A stretch of 64,000 bases of DNA from Alistipes sp. Its GTDB lineage: Bacteria; Bacteroidota; Bacteroidia; Bacteroidales; Rikenellaceae. The stretch lies in assembly GCA_020026395.1 (NCBI GenBank), contig JAHHQM010000002.1, forward strand, positions 124,001 to 188,000, written 5' to 3'. Below the pieces are notes generated by a model that made no database searches, was not told the DNA's origin, and saw nothing but the letters and a program-made list of their open reading frames with translations. The first letter of the stretch is position 1. Each line of letters starts with the position of its first letter. Below, piece by piece: positions 1-8,808 of this stretch. A program made the translations under genes and the position numbers.

Positions 1-315
1 CACAAAAAGCAGGTACAACGCCACGGCGACCGACACGTTAAACAGGAACACCGCCTTGAAATCGCCCTGCGAGGGGTCTTTTCGTCGGATCAGCGTCTGC
101 GAGAAGCCACTGTCGGCCAGGACGATCGCCACGGCCGACACGGCGGTCAAAAGAGCCATAATGCCCAGATCCTCCCGTCGAAGAAGGCTCAGAATCGTCA
201 GACTGACGACAATCTGCAACAGGGTCGAACCGATCTTCTCGGCCATCGACCATGCCACACCGCCGACTACCCGTTGGCGAAGATCCGTGCGGGGTTGTTT
301 GGGCTCTTCCTGCAT
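1..315 (-). CDS. Oligosaccharide flippase (Wzx-type), N-terminal fragment cut by window edge
   Basis: The first 105 residues are visible; the rest runs off the left edge. A short hydrophilic head leads into a GGVAWSMAEKIGS segment and then three hydrophobic spans (about residues 31-45, 52-69, 86-105), with the LADSGFSQTLIRRKD pattern between the second and third. This is the usual N-terminus of WzxC-like flippases, which move lipid-linked sugar units across the inner membrane for surface polysaccharide assembly. The ATG lies 10 nt downstream of the pyk stop on the same strand, so it is probably co-transcribed with aroQ and pyk. Family call is fairly firm; the sugar substrate is unknown. Confidence 0.75.
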   Translation of the reverse strand, partial: MQEEPKQPRTDLRQRVVGGVAWSMAEKIGSTLLQIVVSLTILSLLRREDLGIMALLTAVSAVAIVLADSGFSQTLIRRKDPSQGDFKAVFLFNVSVAVALYLLFV

Positions 316-325
316 CACCCGACCT

Positions 326-1819
326 TTATTCCTTGATCAGCGGGCAATCGTTGCCGTTGAGTTCCAAACAACGGGTACGGATGTTGCGTGCATTGGCAAA
401 TTCGATATACGAAGCACCCTGATCCGAATCAAAGCTGCCGCCGATGATGGCCATCAGGTCATCGTCCTGAAGTTCGTGACGCTCGACCAGATACTCCACG
501 GCATCGGCCAGGAAGTGGTAACGGTCGTGCAGCTGACGATCGCGCAGAATGGGCACGACGCCGTACGACAGGGCGAGGATGCGCTGTGCGTGACGCGTGT
601 AGCAGACGGCGATGACGGGTTTCTGACCGCGGAATGCAGCCAGATAACGCCCCGTACGACCCGTCTTGGTATCCAGCACGACAAATTTCACGGGCAGGTT
701 GGTCGAAGCACGCACGGCCGAACGAGCCAGCTGTGCCGTAATTTCGTGATTGACCGACACCATATCCAGATCGACCATCGGCTTGAAGTGGTTGTCGTCG
801 TGTTCGATCTCCAGAGCCACTCGCGCCATGGTCTCGACGGCCTCGGTCGGGTATTTGCCCATGGCCGTTTCGTCGCTCAACATGACGGCATCGACACGCT
901 CGTAGATGGCACTGGCCACGTCGCTCACCTCGGCACGGGTCGGACGCGGAGAATTGACCATCGAATAGAGCATCTGCGTGGCGATGATCACGGGTCGTTT
1001 GGCCGAAATACACTTCTCGACGATGCGGCGCTGTGCGTTGGGGATCATCTCGGCGGGAAGTTCCACACCCAGGTCACCACGGGCAACCATCACACCGTAC
1101 GAAGCCTCGATGATCTCGTCGATGTTGTCCAGACCCTCCTGGTTCTCGATCTTCGAGATGATCTTGATGGGGCTGTTGTGCTCGTCGAGGATATCCTGCA
1201 CGGCCTTCACGTCACGTGCCGAACGCACGAACGAGTGGGCGATGAAATCGACATCGTTCTTGATGGCCCACAGGATGAAACGACGATCCTTCTCGGTCAC
1301 CGACGGAAGATCGACACTCACACCCGGCACGTTGACGCTCTTACGCGAACGGAGCGTACCGCCCAGGACAAATTCGCAGAAGAGTTCCTCGTCGTTCTTG
1401 TCCACAACGACGATCTCCAGTTCGCCGTCCGAAATCAGCATGTGCGCACCCACGGGGATGTCGCGTACGATGTTCGGCACGTTCATGAAGATGGTCGTGC
1501 GGGTCGTCAGCTCCGATCCGTCGCAACCCTTCACCTTGACACGTTCGCCTGCATGGAAGATGATCGAGTTGCCGTACTCCTCGGCAATCGTGGTCACACG
1601 GATCTCGGGACCCTTCGTGTCGATCATGATCGGAATTGCGGGATTAACCTTGTGAACCGTCTCGACGATTTTGGTGGCTCCCTCATCGGTTACGTGTGCC
1701 GAATTGACGCGCACTACGTCCATACCTGCATTGTAGAGCTCTCGCACGAATTCCTCGGTGCAACGGAAGTCTGACATCGTTGCCACGACCTTAGTCTTTT
1801 TGTTTCTGAACTGTGTCAT
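326..1819 (-). CDS. pyk: Pyruvate kinase
   Basis: Glycolytic enzyme that converts phosphoenolpyruvate and ADP to pyruvate and ATP. The 497 residues show DTKGPEIR (67-74), a B domain (about 75-175), the signature IISKIENQEG with catalytic Lys223, MVARGDLGVE (244-253) and ATQMLYSM (280-287), then the C-terminal allosteric domain. The MSDFRC start of the barrel is the Bacteroidota form of this enzyme. It follows aroQ by 12 nt and precedes the flippase by 10 nt, so the three probably form one transcript from the promoter before aroQ. No truncation or missing active-site residue is seen. Confidence 0.96.
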   Translation of the reverse strand: MTQFRNKKTKVVATMSDFRCTEEFVRELYNAGMDVVRVNSAHVTDEGATKIVETVHKVNPAIPIMIDTKGPEIRVTTIAEEYGNSIIFHAGERVKVKGCDGSELTTRTTIFMNVPNIVRDIPVGAHMLISDGELEIVVVDKNDEELFCEFVLGGTLRSRKSVNVPGVSVDLPSVTEKDRRFILWAIKNDVDFIAHSFVRSARDVKAVQDILDEHNSPIKIISKIENQEGLDNIDEIIEASYGVMVARGDLGVELPAEMIPNAQRRIVEKCISAKRPVIIATQMLYSMVNSPRPTRAEVSDVASAIYERVDAVMLSDETAMGKYPTEAVETMARVALEIEHDDNHFKPMVDLDMVSVNHEITAQLARSAVRASTNLPVKFVVLDTKTGRTGRYLAAFRGQKPVIAVCYTRHAQRILALSYGVVPILRDRQLHDRYHFLADAVEYLVERHELQDDDLMAIIGGSFDSDQGASYIEFANARNIRTRCLELNGNDCPLIKE

Positions 1820-1831
1820 ATTTTTTATCGG

Positions 1832-2263
1832 TTATAAATTGTTATTCAATCTGAAGTACTCCACCCCGAGGCGGTACGAATCCAGTCCGAATCCCATGAT
1901 CGATCCGCGGACGACACCCGCCAGAAGCGACACATGGCGGAACTCCTCCCGCGCCATGATCGAGGAGATGTGTACCTCGACAACAGGCGTACGAATGGCC
2001 GACACGGCGTCGCGCAGTGCCACGGACGTGTGGGTATACCCCCCCGCGTTCAGGATCACGCCGTCGCAACCCTCACGGTCACAACGGTGCAGGCGGTCGA
2101 TGAGTTCGCCCTCGATGTTCGACTGGAAATATTCGAATTCCAAAAGCGGATACTCCCCCCGAAGCTCCTCCAGGAACTCCTCGAAGGTCTTCACACCGTA
2201 AATATCCGTATCGCGCCGTCCCTGCAAATTGAGGTTCGGGCCGTTGAGAATGAGCAATTTCAT
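1832..2263 (-). CDS. aroQ: 3-dehydroquinate dehydratase, type II
   Basis: Third step of the shikimate pathway: dehydration of 3-dehydroquinate to 3-dehydroshikimate. The 143-residue length is normal for the type II dodecameric enzyme. Visible motifs are NGPNLNLQGRRD (7-18) with Arg17, catalytic Tyr22 in IYG, the AGGYTHTSVALRDA segment and VEVHISSI with His98. It heads the aroQ-pyk-flippase unit, with a TATCTTTG promoter element 33 nt upstream. Two further shikimate genes, aroC and aroA, lie in a separate minus-strand unit about 5 kb away. Confidence 0.96.
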   Translation of the reverse strand: MKLLILNGPNLNLQGRRDTDIYGVKTFEEFLEELRGEYPLLEFEYFQSNIEGELIDRLHRCDREGCDGVILNAGGYTHTSVALRDAVSAIRTPVVEVHISSIMAREEFRHVSLLAGVVRGSIMGFGLDSYRLGVEYFRLNNNL

Positions 2264-2296
2264 AAGTCTGAATTTTTGCGCAGAATGTTTCGTTTA

Positions 2297-2304
2297 CAAA
2301 GATA
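2297..2304 (-). promoter_or_regulatory. Promoter -7 element (TATCTTTG) for aroQ
   Basis: Matches the Bacteroidota primary sigma -7 consensus TAnnTTTG on the minus strand, 33 nt before the aroQ ATG. No clean TTTG is seen at the -33 position. Confidence 0.55.
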
Positions 2305-2410
2305 ATCATTCTTCGCAAATATTGCCCCGAATTCCCGACTTTCGAAAAACGAGTTGCAAAAATAATGCTTTTTCGGCAAGGGACTGACTATCGGCAATTT
2401 AAATTTTTAT

Positions 2411-2418
2411 TAATTTTG
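2411..2418 (+). promoter_or_regulatory. Promoter -7 element (TAATTTTG) for thiL
   Basis: TAATTTTG fits TAnnTTTG and lies 22 nt before the thiL ATG in an AT-rich spacer. It is divergent from the aroQ promoter. No thiamine-pyrophosphate riboswitch-like sequence was recognised in the spacer. Confidence 0.55.
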
Positions 2419-2440
2419 TGATCCCGAATAACCGATACTT

Positions 2441-3379
2441 ATGACTGAATTTGGATTCATCGACCATATAGCCGCCCTGTGCGGCGATCTGCCGCTCAAT
2501 TCGTTTGAGGGCATCGGCGACGACTGCGCCGTAATCGAAATCGGAGGCGGGGAATCGCTTCTGTTCACGGCCGACCTCGTGTGTGAGGATGTGCATTTCC
2601 TGCGCTCGGCCTCATCGCCCTTCGATGTGGGTTACAAGTCGCTGGCGGTCAATTTGAGCGATGTGGCCGCCATGGGAGCACGCCCCGTTGCCACGCTGCT
2701 TTCGGTATCCCTTCCCGAGGATGCCACCGAAGAATGGGCTGCGGAATTTATGCGCGGCTACCATGCCCTGAGCAAACGCTACGGCGTGGCGCTCATCGGA
2801 GGCGACACCACGCGATCGGCCTCGCGCATCACAATCAACGTGACGGCCATCGGACGCATGGAGACTTCTAAAATCAAACGCCGCAGTGCCGCCCGTGAGG
2901 GCGACGTGATCTTTGCGGGCGATGTGCTGGGTGCATCGGGCGGAGGCTTGAACGACATTCTCCACGGTCACGCAGACACCCGCCTTGCCGACCTGCACCG
3001 CCGTCCCGAACCCCAGATCAAGGAGGGACTCTGGCTGGCCGACCGCGAAGAGGTGCACGCCATGATGGATATTTCGGACGGTCTGGCCTCCGACATCTGC
3101 CACATCATGGAGCAGTCGCACGTCGGCGCAGAACTCGACCTAAGACGCATTCCCGTAGCCGAGGGCGTCGATCTGAAGACGGCCGCCACGGGAGGCGAAG
3201 ACTACAAACTGCTCTTTACCGCATCCCCCGACCGAGCCGAAGAGCTTCAGGCTGATTTTGAAAACCATTTCCACCGCCCGATCCATCCCTTGGGACGCAT
3301 TGTCCGCGGCGAAAAACTCCGCTGGATGCAGGATGGCGAGCCGGTCGATTTGGACTGGCATGGTTTTACCCACTATTAA
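2441..3379 (+). CDS. thiL: Thiamine-monophosphate kinase
   Basis: Last step of thiamine pyrophosphate synthesis: ATP-dependent phosphorylation of thiamine monophosphate. Of 312 residues, the metal- and nucleotide-binding motifs are all present: GIGDDCAV (24-31), NLSDVAAMGA (71-80), GGDTT (120-124), DISDGLASD (210-218) and GGEDYKLLF (251-259). It is slightly shorter than many ThiL proteins but both AIRS-type halves are complete. It stands alone, divergent from aroQ and ending at a strong hairpin shared with the convergent M23 peptidase gene. No other thiamine genes are in the window. Confidence 0.95.
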   Translation: MTEFGFIDHIAALCGDLPLNSFEGIGDDCAVIEIGGGESLLFTADLVCEDVHFLRSASSPFDVGYKSLAVNLSDVAAMGARPVATLLSVSLPEDATEEWAAEFMRGYHALSKRYGVALIGGDTTRSASRITINVTAIGRMETSKIKRRSAAREGDVIFAGDVLGASGGGLNDILHGHADTRLADLHRRPEPQIKEGLWLADREEVHAMMDISDGLASDICHIMEQSHVGAELDLRRIPVAEGVDLKTAATGGEDYKLLFTASPDRAEELQADFENHFHRPIHPLGRIVRGEKLRWMQDGEPVDLDWHGFTHY

Positions 3380-3380
3380 C

Positions 3381-3415
3381 AAAAAAAGGTCTTCCGACAG
3401 TCGGAAGACCTTTTT
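3381..3415. terminator. Bidirectional terminator between thiL and M23 gene
   Basis: Perfect 10-bp stem (3388-3397 with 3401-3410), 3-nt loop, A7 on the left and T5 on the right. It serves both convergent genes. Confidence 0.9.
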
Positions 3416-3417
3416 CG

Positions 3418-5145
3418 TTATCTGAAGAACTTACCCTGATACGTCTTGGTGTTTCCCGCACCGTCCCGTACCTTGAGCACCACGTTGTGCATCTTGCCCG
3501 AAGGGGGCACCACAAAGCGGTAGGAGTATTCGCCCTTGATGGGTTGGCGATCGGTGGGTACCCACCCCCCGTCGATATGCATCGTGTAGGACGAGACGCC
3601 CGAGAAATTATCCGTGATACGGAAGACAATGCGGCTTTGTCGGCGCAGATCCGCCACACCCGACACCCGCGCCTTCGGATAACGCGGATAGACCTTCGGG
3701 GCTTCGGTATCGGCCACCAGAAGCATCCATCCGCCCGAACGGCTCGACGTCTTCACTTCGCCGTCGCGGTAGTGGCCTCCGACATAGCGTAAACGGCCGT
3801 CCGCCCAGCGACCCAAGACCGTATGCGCCTCCAGATTCTGCGGTACGGGATGTTTCAAGCGGTAGGTTGCCCCGTAGAGCATCGGCACGCGCTCATCCAC
3901 AAAGCACACCGCATCGGACAGGATCTTCAACCCCGCACTTTTAGTTTGGGGCACGCTCTTCGAACGCACCGTGATCGGGGTTTTCTCGTAGACCGAGTGC
4001 GGCGGAATCACCACCGACGCCCAATCACCCGCGCGGAACTCCCCGCCACGTACGGGATCCAACACCTCGCACTCCTCGTCCTCGGTTTGGAACGAGGCTT
4101 TGCGTCCGCGGATCGCCACGCTCAATTCGGAAATATTGCCCGAATCGTCCTCCACCTCAAAATCAATACGGTGCATCGCACCCTCGTCGCAACGCACCAA
4201 ACCGCGCTCCACCATCGTTGCGTAGAACAGGTCGGGCGCTTTTTCGAGTTGCGCAATGCGGATCACCTCACAACGCGCCTTGATTTGCAGCGGATAGCAC
4301 GACACGGCATCGCTCATGCGTCCCTGGTTATAGTTGAATCCGTTCATGCGGTATTCGAAGTAGGGCACGCCGTCTTTTTTGGCCGTCAGCCGCCAGATGC
4401 CGAAGCGGTTGTTCACCCCGTTGCGGCGATCCGATACCTCCAGCACGAAATAGCCCTTACGACCGACCGAAATGGTATCCCCCTTGGCCAAGTGATAGCC
4501 GTCCGGACGGCGCAGTACGTCGTAATTGGCCATCGCCGAGCGGGCACAAACCCCGTTCGAAAGCGTATCGGCCTCGACATAGCGCAGGCGCAGGATTTTC
4601 GGCGGAAGATTGTCATTGACGCGGATGATCCCCTCCTTCACCAGATTCAGACGCACCTCTTCCTGCGGGGTGCGGATCTCGAAATGAAGGTGCGGGCCGA
4701 ACGACGAACCCGTATTTCCCGAGTAGGCCAGCAGGTCGCCCTGCTTAACAGGCCAGCGCGTCTCGTCGAACGAGCAATCCAACGTGTTGGACTCCCTGCG
4801 GAAACGCTCCTTTTGGGCGAACTTCTCGATGTCGTCGCGGAAGCGTTGCAGGTGGCCGTACACCGCCACCGAACCATCCTTCATCGTCAGATAAAGGCCG
4901 ATTCCGTAGCCGTTGCCCTGAATGACGATGCGCGACACATAACCGTCGGCCACCGCCACCACGCGTTTGCCCTCGACGCCGTCCGTACGGATGTCCACCC
5001 CCGCATGGAAGTGTCCCGGGCGGATCTCGCCGAAATTGGCCACACAATTTCCCTGGACATCGACCAGGGGATAAACATAATCCTTATTTTGCGCCGTTGC
5101 GCCAATCACCGCCAAGGCCATGATCAGCGTCAAAATTCTTCGCAT
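3418..5145 (-). CDS. Secreted M23 family metallopeptidase with long C-terminal region
   Basis: Exported peptidoglycan endopeptidase of the LytM/M23 type, expected to cut cross-bridges in the periplasm. Signal peptide at residues 1-19 (ends ATAQ). The M23 zinc site is intact: HxxxD as His47 and Asp51, and HLH as His152 and His154. Beyond about residue 165 comes a further 400-residue stretch with beta-rich, Ig-like character, ending in a TDNFSGV and VRDGAGNTK repeat-like segment; this is usual for Bacteroidota members. It overlaps the upstream recX by 16 nt and ends at the hairpin shared with thiL. Confidence 0.9.
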   Translation of the reverse strand: MRRILTLIMALAVIGATAQNKDYVYPLVDVQGNCVANFGEIRPGHFHAGVDIRTDGVEGKRVVAVADGYVSRIVIQGNGYGIGLYLTMKDGSVAVYGHLQRFRDDIEKFAQKERFRRESNTLDCSFDETRWPVKQGDLLAYSGNTGSSFGPHLHFEIRTPQEEVRLNLVKEGIIRVNDNLPPKILRLRYVEADTLSNGVCARSAMANYDVLRRPDGYHLAKGDTISVGRKGYFVLEVSDRRNGVNNRFGIWRLTAKKDGVPYFEYRMNGFNYNQGRMSDAVSCYPLQIKARCEVIRIAQLEKAPDLFYATMVERGLVRCDEGAMHRIDFEVEDDSGNISELSVAIRGRKASFQTEDEECEVLDPVRGGEFRAGDWASVVIPPHSVYEKTPITVRSKSVPQTKSAGLKILSDAVCFVDERVPMLYGATYRLKHPVPQNLEAHTVLGRWADGRLRYVGGHYRDGEVKTSSRSGGWMLLVADTEAPKVYPRYPKARVSGVADLRRQSRIVFRITDNFSGVSSYTMHIDGGWVPTDRQPIKGEYSYRFVVPPSGKMHNVVLKVRDGAGNTKTYQGKFFR

Positions 5146-5663
5146 AAATCCTCTTCGTTTTTAAGTTGTTCTGCCACCGCCTCGCGCACCGTCTCGAAAT
5201 CGAATCCGAGCGAAAGCCCGTAGCGCATGAGTTTTGCACGGAAATCCGCGGGCGTGGCCGCACGGATTGTTTTTGCCTTGTGTTGGAGTTTGTCCTTCAG
5301 GCGGTCGTTCAGACGGTCGCGGTCGATTTCACCCAGCGCCTCGTCAATCACCTCACGCAGGATCTCCTTACGCTGCAACGCCTGACGGATCTTGAACTCG
5401 CCCCAGCCGCTCAACCGCACCTTTTCGCGGACGAAAGCCTCGGCATAGCGGCGGTTGTCGATAAACCGATCCGCCACCAATTTTCGGAGCACCCGCTCGG
5501 CATCGGCCGACGGTACGCCCCACCCGCGCATCAGACGGCGGGCATCCCCCTCGCATTTCTCGGCACGTGCCGCCAGACGCATCATCTGCGACAGAGCCTG
5601 TTCGGCAGTTTTGGTTTTGCGTTCGCGTACTCCCGTGCGGGGTGTTATTTTTTTCGACAACAT
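5130..5663 (-). CDS. recX: Regulatory protein RecX
   Basis: Small helical modulator of RecA filaments. The 177 residues show the repeated three-helix pattern of RecX: RRLMRGWGVPSADAERVL, then RYAEAFVREKVRLSGWGEFKIRQAL, then a third repeat with the YGLSLGFDFETVREAV end. It overlaps prmC upstream by 19 nt and the M23 gene downstream by 16 nt, so the three are translationally linked. recA is not in the window. Confidence 0.9.
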   Translation of the reverse strand: MLSKKITPRTGVRERKTKTAEQALSQMMRLAARAEKCEGDARRLMRGWGVPSADAERVLRKLVADRFIDNRRYAEAFVREKVRLSGWGEFKIRQALQRKEILREVIDEALGEIDRDRLNDRLKDKLQHKAKTIRAATPADFRAKLMRYGLSLGFDFETVREAVAEQLKNEEDLCEEF

Positions 5664-6490
5664 ATCATTCTCGGTTTTCCAAAGAGATCCTCACGAACCT
5701 CCACCTCGCAGTAGCCCTCACCAAGGAGCATCTGCTGCATCTCTTCGGCAAAGGCGTGGTAGATCTCAAAATAAAGGCGTCCCCCCTCGCGCAACATTCC
5801 CTGTCCCGCCCGCGCAATGGCACGGTAGAACAACAGCGGGTCGTTGTCGGGTACGAACAACGCCATGTGGGGTTCGAAATCGCGCACGTTGCGATCCATC
5901 CCCTCCAAATCGGCCGCGGGCACATACGGCGGATTCGACACGATGACATCCAGTGGTTCGCGGACGACTGCCCCCAGATCGCCGAGCGCATCGCCCCGAC
6001 GCAGTTCCACGTCGGCCTCCAACCGCTCGAAATTCCGATGCGCAATCCTCAGCGCATCGTCCGACAGATCGACGGCAAAGACTCTTGCCGAGGGCATCTC
6101 CAATTTGAGCGATGCCGCAATGCAGCCGCTTCCCGTACCGACATCGAGTAGTGAGCAGGCTTTCGAAGCCTCCCGACGGACGATCCAATCGACCAATTCC
6201 TCGGTTTCGGGGCGCGGGATCAGGACACCCGCCCCCACCTCGAACTCCCGTCCGAAGAACTCCGTCCGCCCCGTCACATACTGCACGGGTTCGCCCTTTT
6301 TGAGGCGTTCGATGACTGCATCCAGCCCCTCGATCTCAAGTTCCGAATCGGGATCAACCAGAAATGTACTGCGGCCGATGCCCGAGAGCTCCGTTGCGAC
6401 GATGAGCGCAATGCTGTGCGCCTCGCGTTCGCCGTAGAGCGCCGTCAGCGGATCGGCAATTTGTTTTAAAATCTCTTTTCGGGATGCCAT
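5645..6490 (-). CDS. prmC: Peptide chain release factor N5-glutamine methyltransferase
   Basis: Methylates the GGQ glutamine of release factors RF1 and RF2 using S-adenosylmethionine. The 281 residues show the PrmC-specific LIPRPETEELV (90-100), motif I LLDVGTGSG (114-122) and the catalytic NPPY (186-189). It starts 2 nt after the aroC stop and overlaps recX, placing it in the aroA-aroC-prmC-recX-M23 chain. Confidence 0.95.
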   Translation of the reverse strand: MASRKEILKQIADPLTALYGEREAHSIALIVATELSGIGRSTFLVDPDSELEIEGLDAVIERLKKGEPVQYVTGRTEFFGREFEVGAGVLIPRPETEELVDWIVRREASKACSLLDVGTGSGCIAASLKLEMPSARVFAVDLSDDALRIAHRNFERLEADVELRRGDALGDLGAVVREPLDVIVSNPPYVPAADLEGMDRNVRDFEPHMALFVPDNDPLLFYRAIARAGQGMLREGGRLYFEIYHAFAEEMQQMLLGEGYCEVEVREDLFGKPRMICCRKK

Positions 6491-6492
6491 AA

Positions 6493-7467
6493 CTAACGCT
6501 GTAAATCGGCCAAAGCAACAGCCACCACCGCCTCAACGACCACCGCCGCACGCAACGCGATGCAGACATCGTGCCTTCCTCCGATACGGAGGGGTTCGAT
6601 GCGGTTGGTCGCCTTGTCAAAAGTCATTTGTTCGCGGGCAATCGAAGCCGTGGGTTTCACCCCGACACGCACCACCAGCGGATTGGAGTTGGTCAGACCG
6701 CCCACAATACCGCCCGCATGATTGGTCGCGGTGTGTCCTTCGGCATCGACAATGGGGTCGTTGTGTTCCGATCCGCGCATTTGAGCCGCCGCAAATCCGT
6801 CGCCGAACTCCACCCCCTTTATGCCGGGAATCGAGAAAAGCAGGTGCGCCACGACGCTCTCCACCGAATCGAAAAACGGCTCGCCCCATCCCGCGGGAAT
6901 ACCCTCCGCACGGCAGGTAATGACCCCGCCCAGCGAATCGCCTTCCTTGAGGCACTCGCGGAGCAGCTCCTGTTGTTTTTGCGGATCGCGCTCCCCGCCG
7001 ATCTCGTCGATCGTGGTATGGAATCGGATCCCCTCGGGCAGCATCTTTTTCGCCACAACTCCCGCTGCCGTCAGAAGCACGGTGAGCCGTCCCGAAAAAT
7101 GGCCGCCTCCGCGCGGATCGTTATAGCCGCGAAAACGCTCGCCCGCCACCCAGTCGGCATGCGACGGACGGCAGTGCGTACGGAATTCGGCGTAATCGCG
7201 CGAATGGCAGTCACCGTTGTCGAACGTAATCGTAAGCGGTGCACCCGTCGTAAATCCGCAGTACACACCCGAACGGATGTGCGGCAGATCCTTCTCCGAG
7301 CGCGGGGTTGTCCCCTCCCGTCCGCTCCGACGGCGCGCAAGATCCTCTTCGAAATCCGCCTCCGAAAGGGCAATACCCTCCCGAACGCCGTCCAATGTAA
7401 TTCCGACCTCCCCGCCGTGGGATTCGCCCCACACCGAAAGGCGGAAACGATGTCCGTATCCGTTCAT
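6493..7467 (-). CDS. aroC: Chorismate synthase
   Basis: Last common step of aromatic biosynthesis: EPSP to chorismate, with reduced FMN as cofactor. The 324 residues contain WGESHG (13-18), RPSHAD (100-105) and RGGGHFSGR (119-127), which carry the conserved histidines and arginines. It is some 30-40 residues shorter than many AroC proteins, but I see no missing motif. Its ATG shares one base with the aroA stop (TAATG), a tight coupling that fits consecutive steps of the same pathway. Confidence 0.95.
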   Translation of the reverse strand: MNGYGHRFRLSVWGESHGGEVGITLDGVREGIALSEADFEEDLARRRSGREGTTPRSEKDLPHIRSGVYCGFTTGAPLTITFDNGDCHSRDYAEFRTHCRPSHADWVAGERFRGYNDPRGGGHFSGRLTVLLTAAGVVAKKMLPEGIRFHTTIDEIGGERDPQKQQELLRECLKEGDSLGGVITCRAEGIPAGWGEPFFDSVESVVAHLLFSIPGIKGVEFGDGFAAAQMRGSEHNDPIVDAEGHTATNHAGGIVGGLTNSNPLVVRVGVKPTASIAREQMTFDKATNRIEPLRIGGRHDVCIALRAAVVVEAVVAVALADLQR

Positions 7468-8717
7468 TATTTTGTGGTTTTAATGGATTCCAAATCTTCA
7501 AAGAACCGCGGGTAGCTCTTCGCCACACACTCCGCATCCTCGATCGTCACCTCCGAATCGCAATTCAGCGCGGCAACGGCCAAAGCCATGGCCATGCGGT
7601 GGTCGTGGTGGCTCGACACCCTGCCGCCGCGGATCTTGCCGCCACGGATCTTCATCACGTTCTCCTCCTCCAGATCGACCTCGATGCCCAGCTTTCCGAA
7701 CTCCTCCTGAATGGCCTCGGCACGGTTGCACTCCTTATGCTCCAGACGCGAGGTACCCACCAGACGCGTCACCCCCTCGGCCGATGCAGCCAGCGCAGCC
7801 AGCGCGGGGAACAGGTCGGGGCAGTCCGTGGCATCGAATTCAAAGCCGCTCAAGGGACGGTGCACGGCCGTCACGCGACGCGGTTCGTCGATGATCATAC
7901 ATCCCGCACGCAGCAGGGCACTGATCACCGCCGTATCGGCCTGTTTGGAGAGCATCTCGATGTTCTCGATGGCCACCTCCCCGCTCACGGCACCCGCCAC
8001 AAGCATCATGGCCGCCGCACTCCAATCGCCCTCGATGGCGTAGTCGATCGGCATGTAGGACTGACCGCCCTCGATGTAAAATTCGCGATAGTCGCGTTGT
8101 TCGATGCCCACCCCGAAACGATCCACCGCATCGATGGTCATATCCAGATAGGGACGCGACACGGCATGCGACACATGAAGGATGGTTTCGTGGTCGGTGC
8201 GCGGCAGGGCGATCAAAAGTCCCGTGATGAATTGCGAGGAGACCGATCCGTCGATCTCGATTTCACCGCCCTTCAAGGGGCCGCGTACGTCGATCGGCAG
8301 ATAGCCGTTGTCGGAATGCACCTCCGCACCCAGCTCCCGCAGCGGGTCGATCATCATCGACATCGGCCGCTCGAGCAGTGTGCCGCGACCCTCAATGCGG
8401 ATCGACTCCCGACACAGGGCGGCAATCGGCGTAAACAGGCGCGACGAAAGTCCCGACTCGCCCACATTCAGGCACGAAGCCGTGGGGTTCAAGCCGCCGT
8501 CCACGATGAGCGTGTGGTCGTCCACCCGGCTCACCCGCGCACCGAGCGTCTCAATACAACGCACGGCCGAAAGCGTATCATCGCAAAATTCGATGTTGCG
8601 CAACGTCGAACGCCCCTCGGCCAAGAGTGATGCGGCCAGCGCCCGCTGTGCGTAACTCTTCGAACAGGGGGGTGTCAGTCGCCCCCGAATCGCCCCCCGA
8701 CTAATGGTTTTCTCCAT
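7467..8717 (-). CDS. aroA: 3-phosphoshikimate 1-carboxyvinyltransferase (EPSP synthase)
   Basis: Transfers enolpyruvyl from PEP to shikimate 3-phosphate. Length 416, normal for the family. Lys20-Ser21 sit in the N-terminal substrate loop (PPCSKSYAQRAL), an NVGESGLSSRLF segment follows where NAGT/MRPL is usual, and DHRMAMALAV is at 372-381. It is first of the aroA-aroC-prmC-recX-M23 chain and lies 91 nt downstream of lptB, with a possible hairpin between them. The variant GESGLSSR loop resembles the EPSP synthases of other Bacteroidota, in my recollection. Confidence 0.95.
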   Translation of the reverse strand: MEKTISRGAIRGRLTPPCSKSYAQRALAASLLAEGRSTLRNIEFCDDTLSAVRCIETLGARVSRVDDHTLIVDGGLNPTASCLNVGESGLSSRLFTPIAALCRESIRIEGRGTLLERPMSMMIDPLRELGAEVHSDNGYLPIDVRGPLKGGEIEIDGSVSSQFITGLLIALPRTDHETILHVSHAVSRPYLDMTIDAVDRFGVGIEQRDYREFYIEGGQSYMPIDYAIEGDWSAAAMMLVAGAVSGEVAIENIEMLSKQADTAVISALLRAGCMIIDEPRRVTAVHRPLSGFEFDATDCPDLFPALAALAASAEGVTRLVGTSRLEHKECNRAEAIQEEFGKLGIEVDLEEENVMKIRGGKIRGGRVSSHHDHRMAMALAVAALNCDSEVTIEDAECVAKSYPRFFEDLESIKTTK

Positions 8718-8728
8718 ATTTCAAGAAT

Positions 8729-8780
8729 AAAGAGGAGGGACAGCACACACCCCGCACGGGGAATGCACCATCCCTTCTCT
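8729..8780 (-). terminator. Possible hairpin between lptB and aroA
   Basis: Reading the minus strand, GAGAAGGGA pairs imperfectly with TCCCTCCTC around an inner CCCCG/CGGGG hairpin, then comes CTCTTTATTCTT. It could be a weak terminator or attenuator. Not a perfect stem. Confidence 0.35.
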
Positions 8781-8808
8781 CAAATGATCACTATTTTAAA
8801 ATTCCTCA

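Noticed and set aside
56..1774. A long plus-strand frame opposite pyk
   Set aside because: Shadow of pyk, His/Arg/Asp-rich composition typical of antisense frames in this genome.
2264..2440. Possible TPP riboswitch before thiL
   Set aside because: The conserved TPP-aptamer words (CUGAGA and its partners) are not seen in the short spacer.
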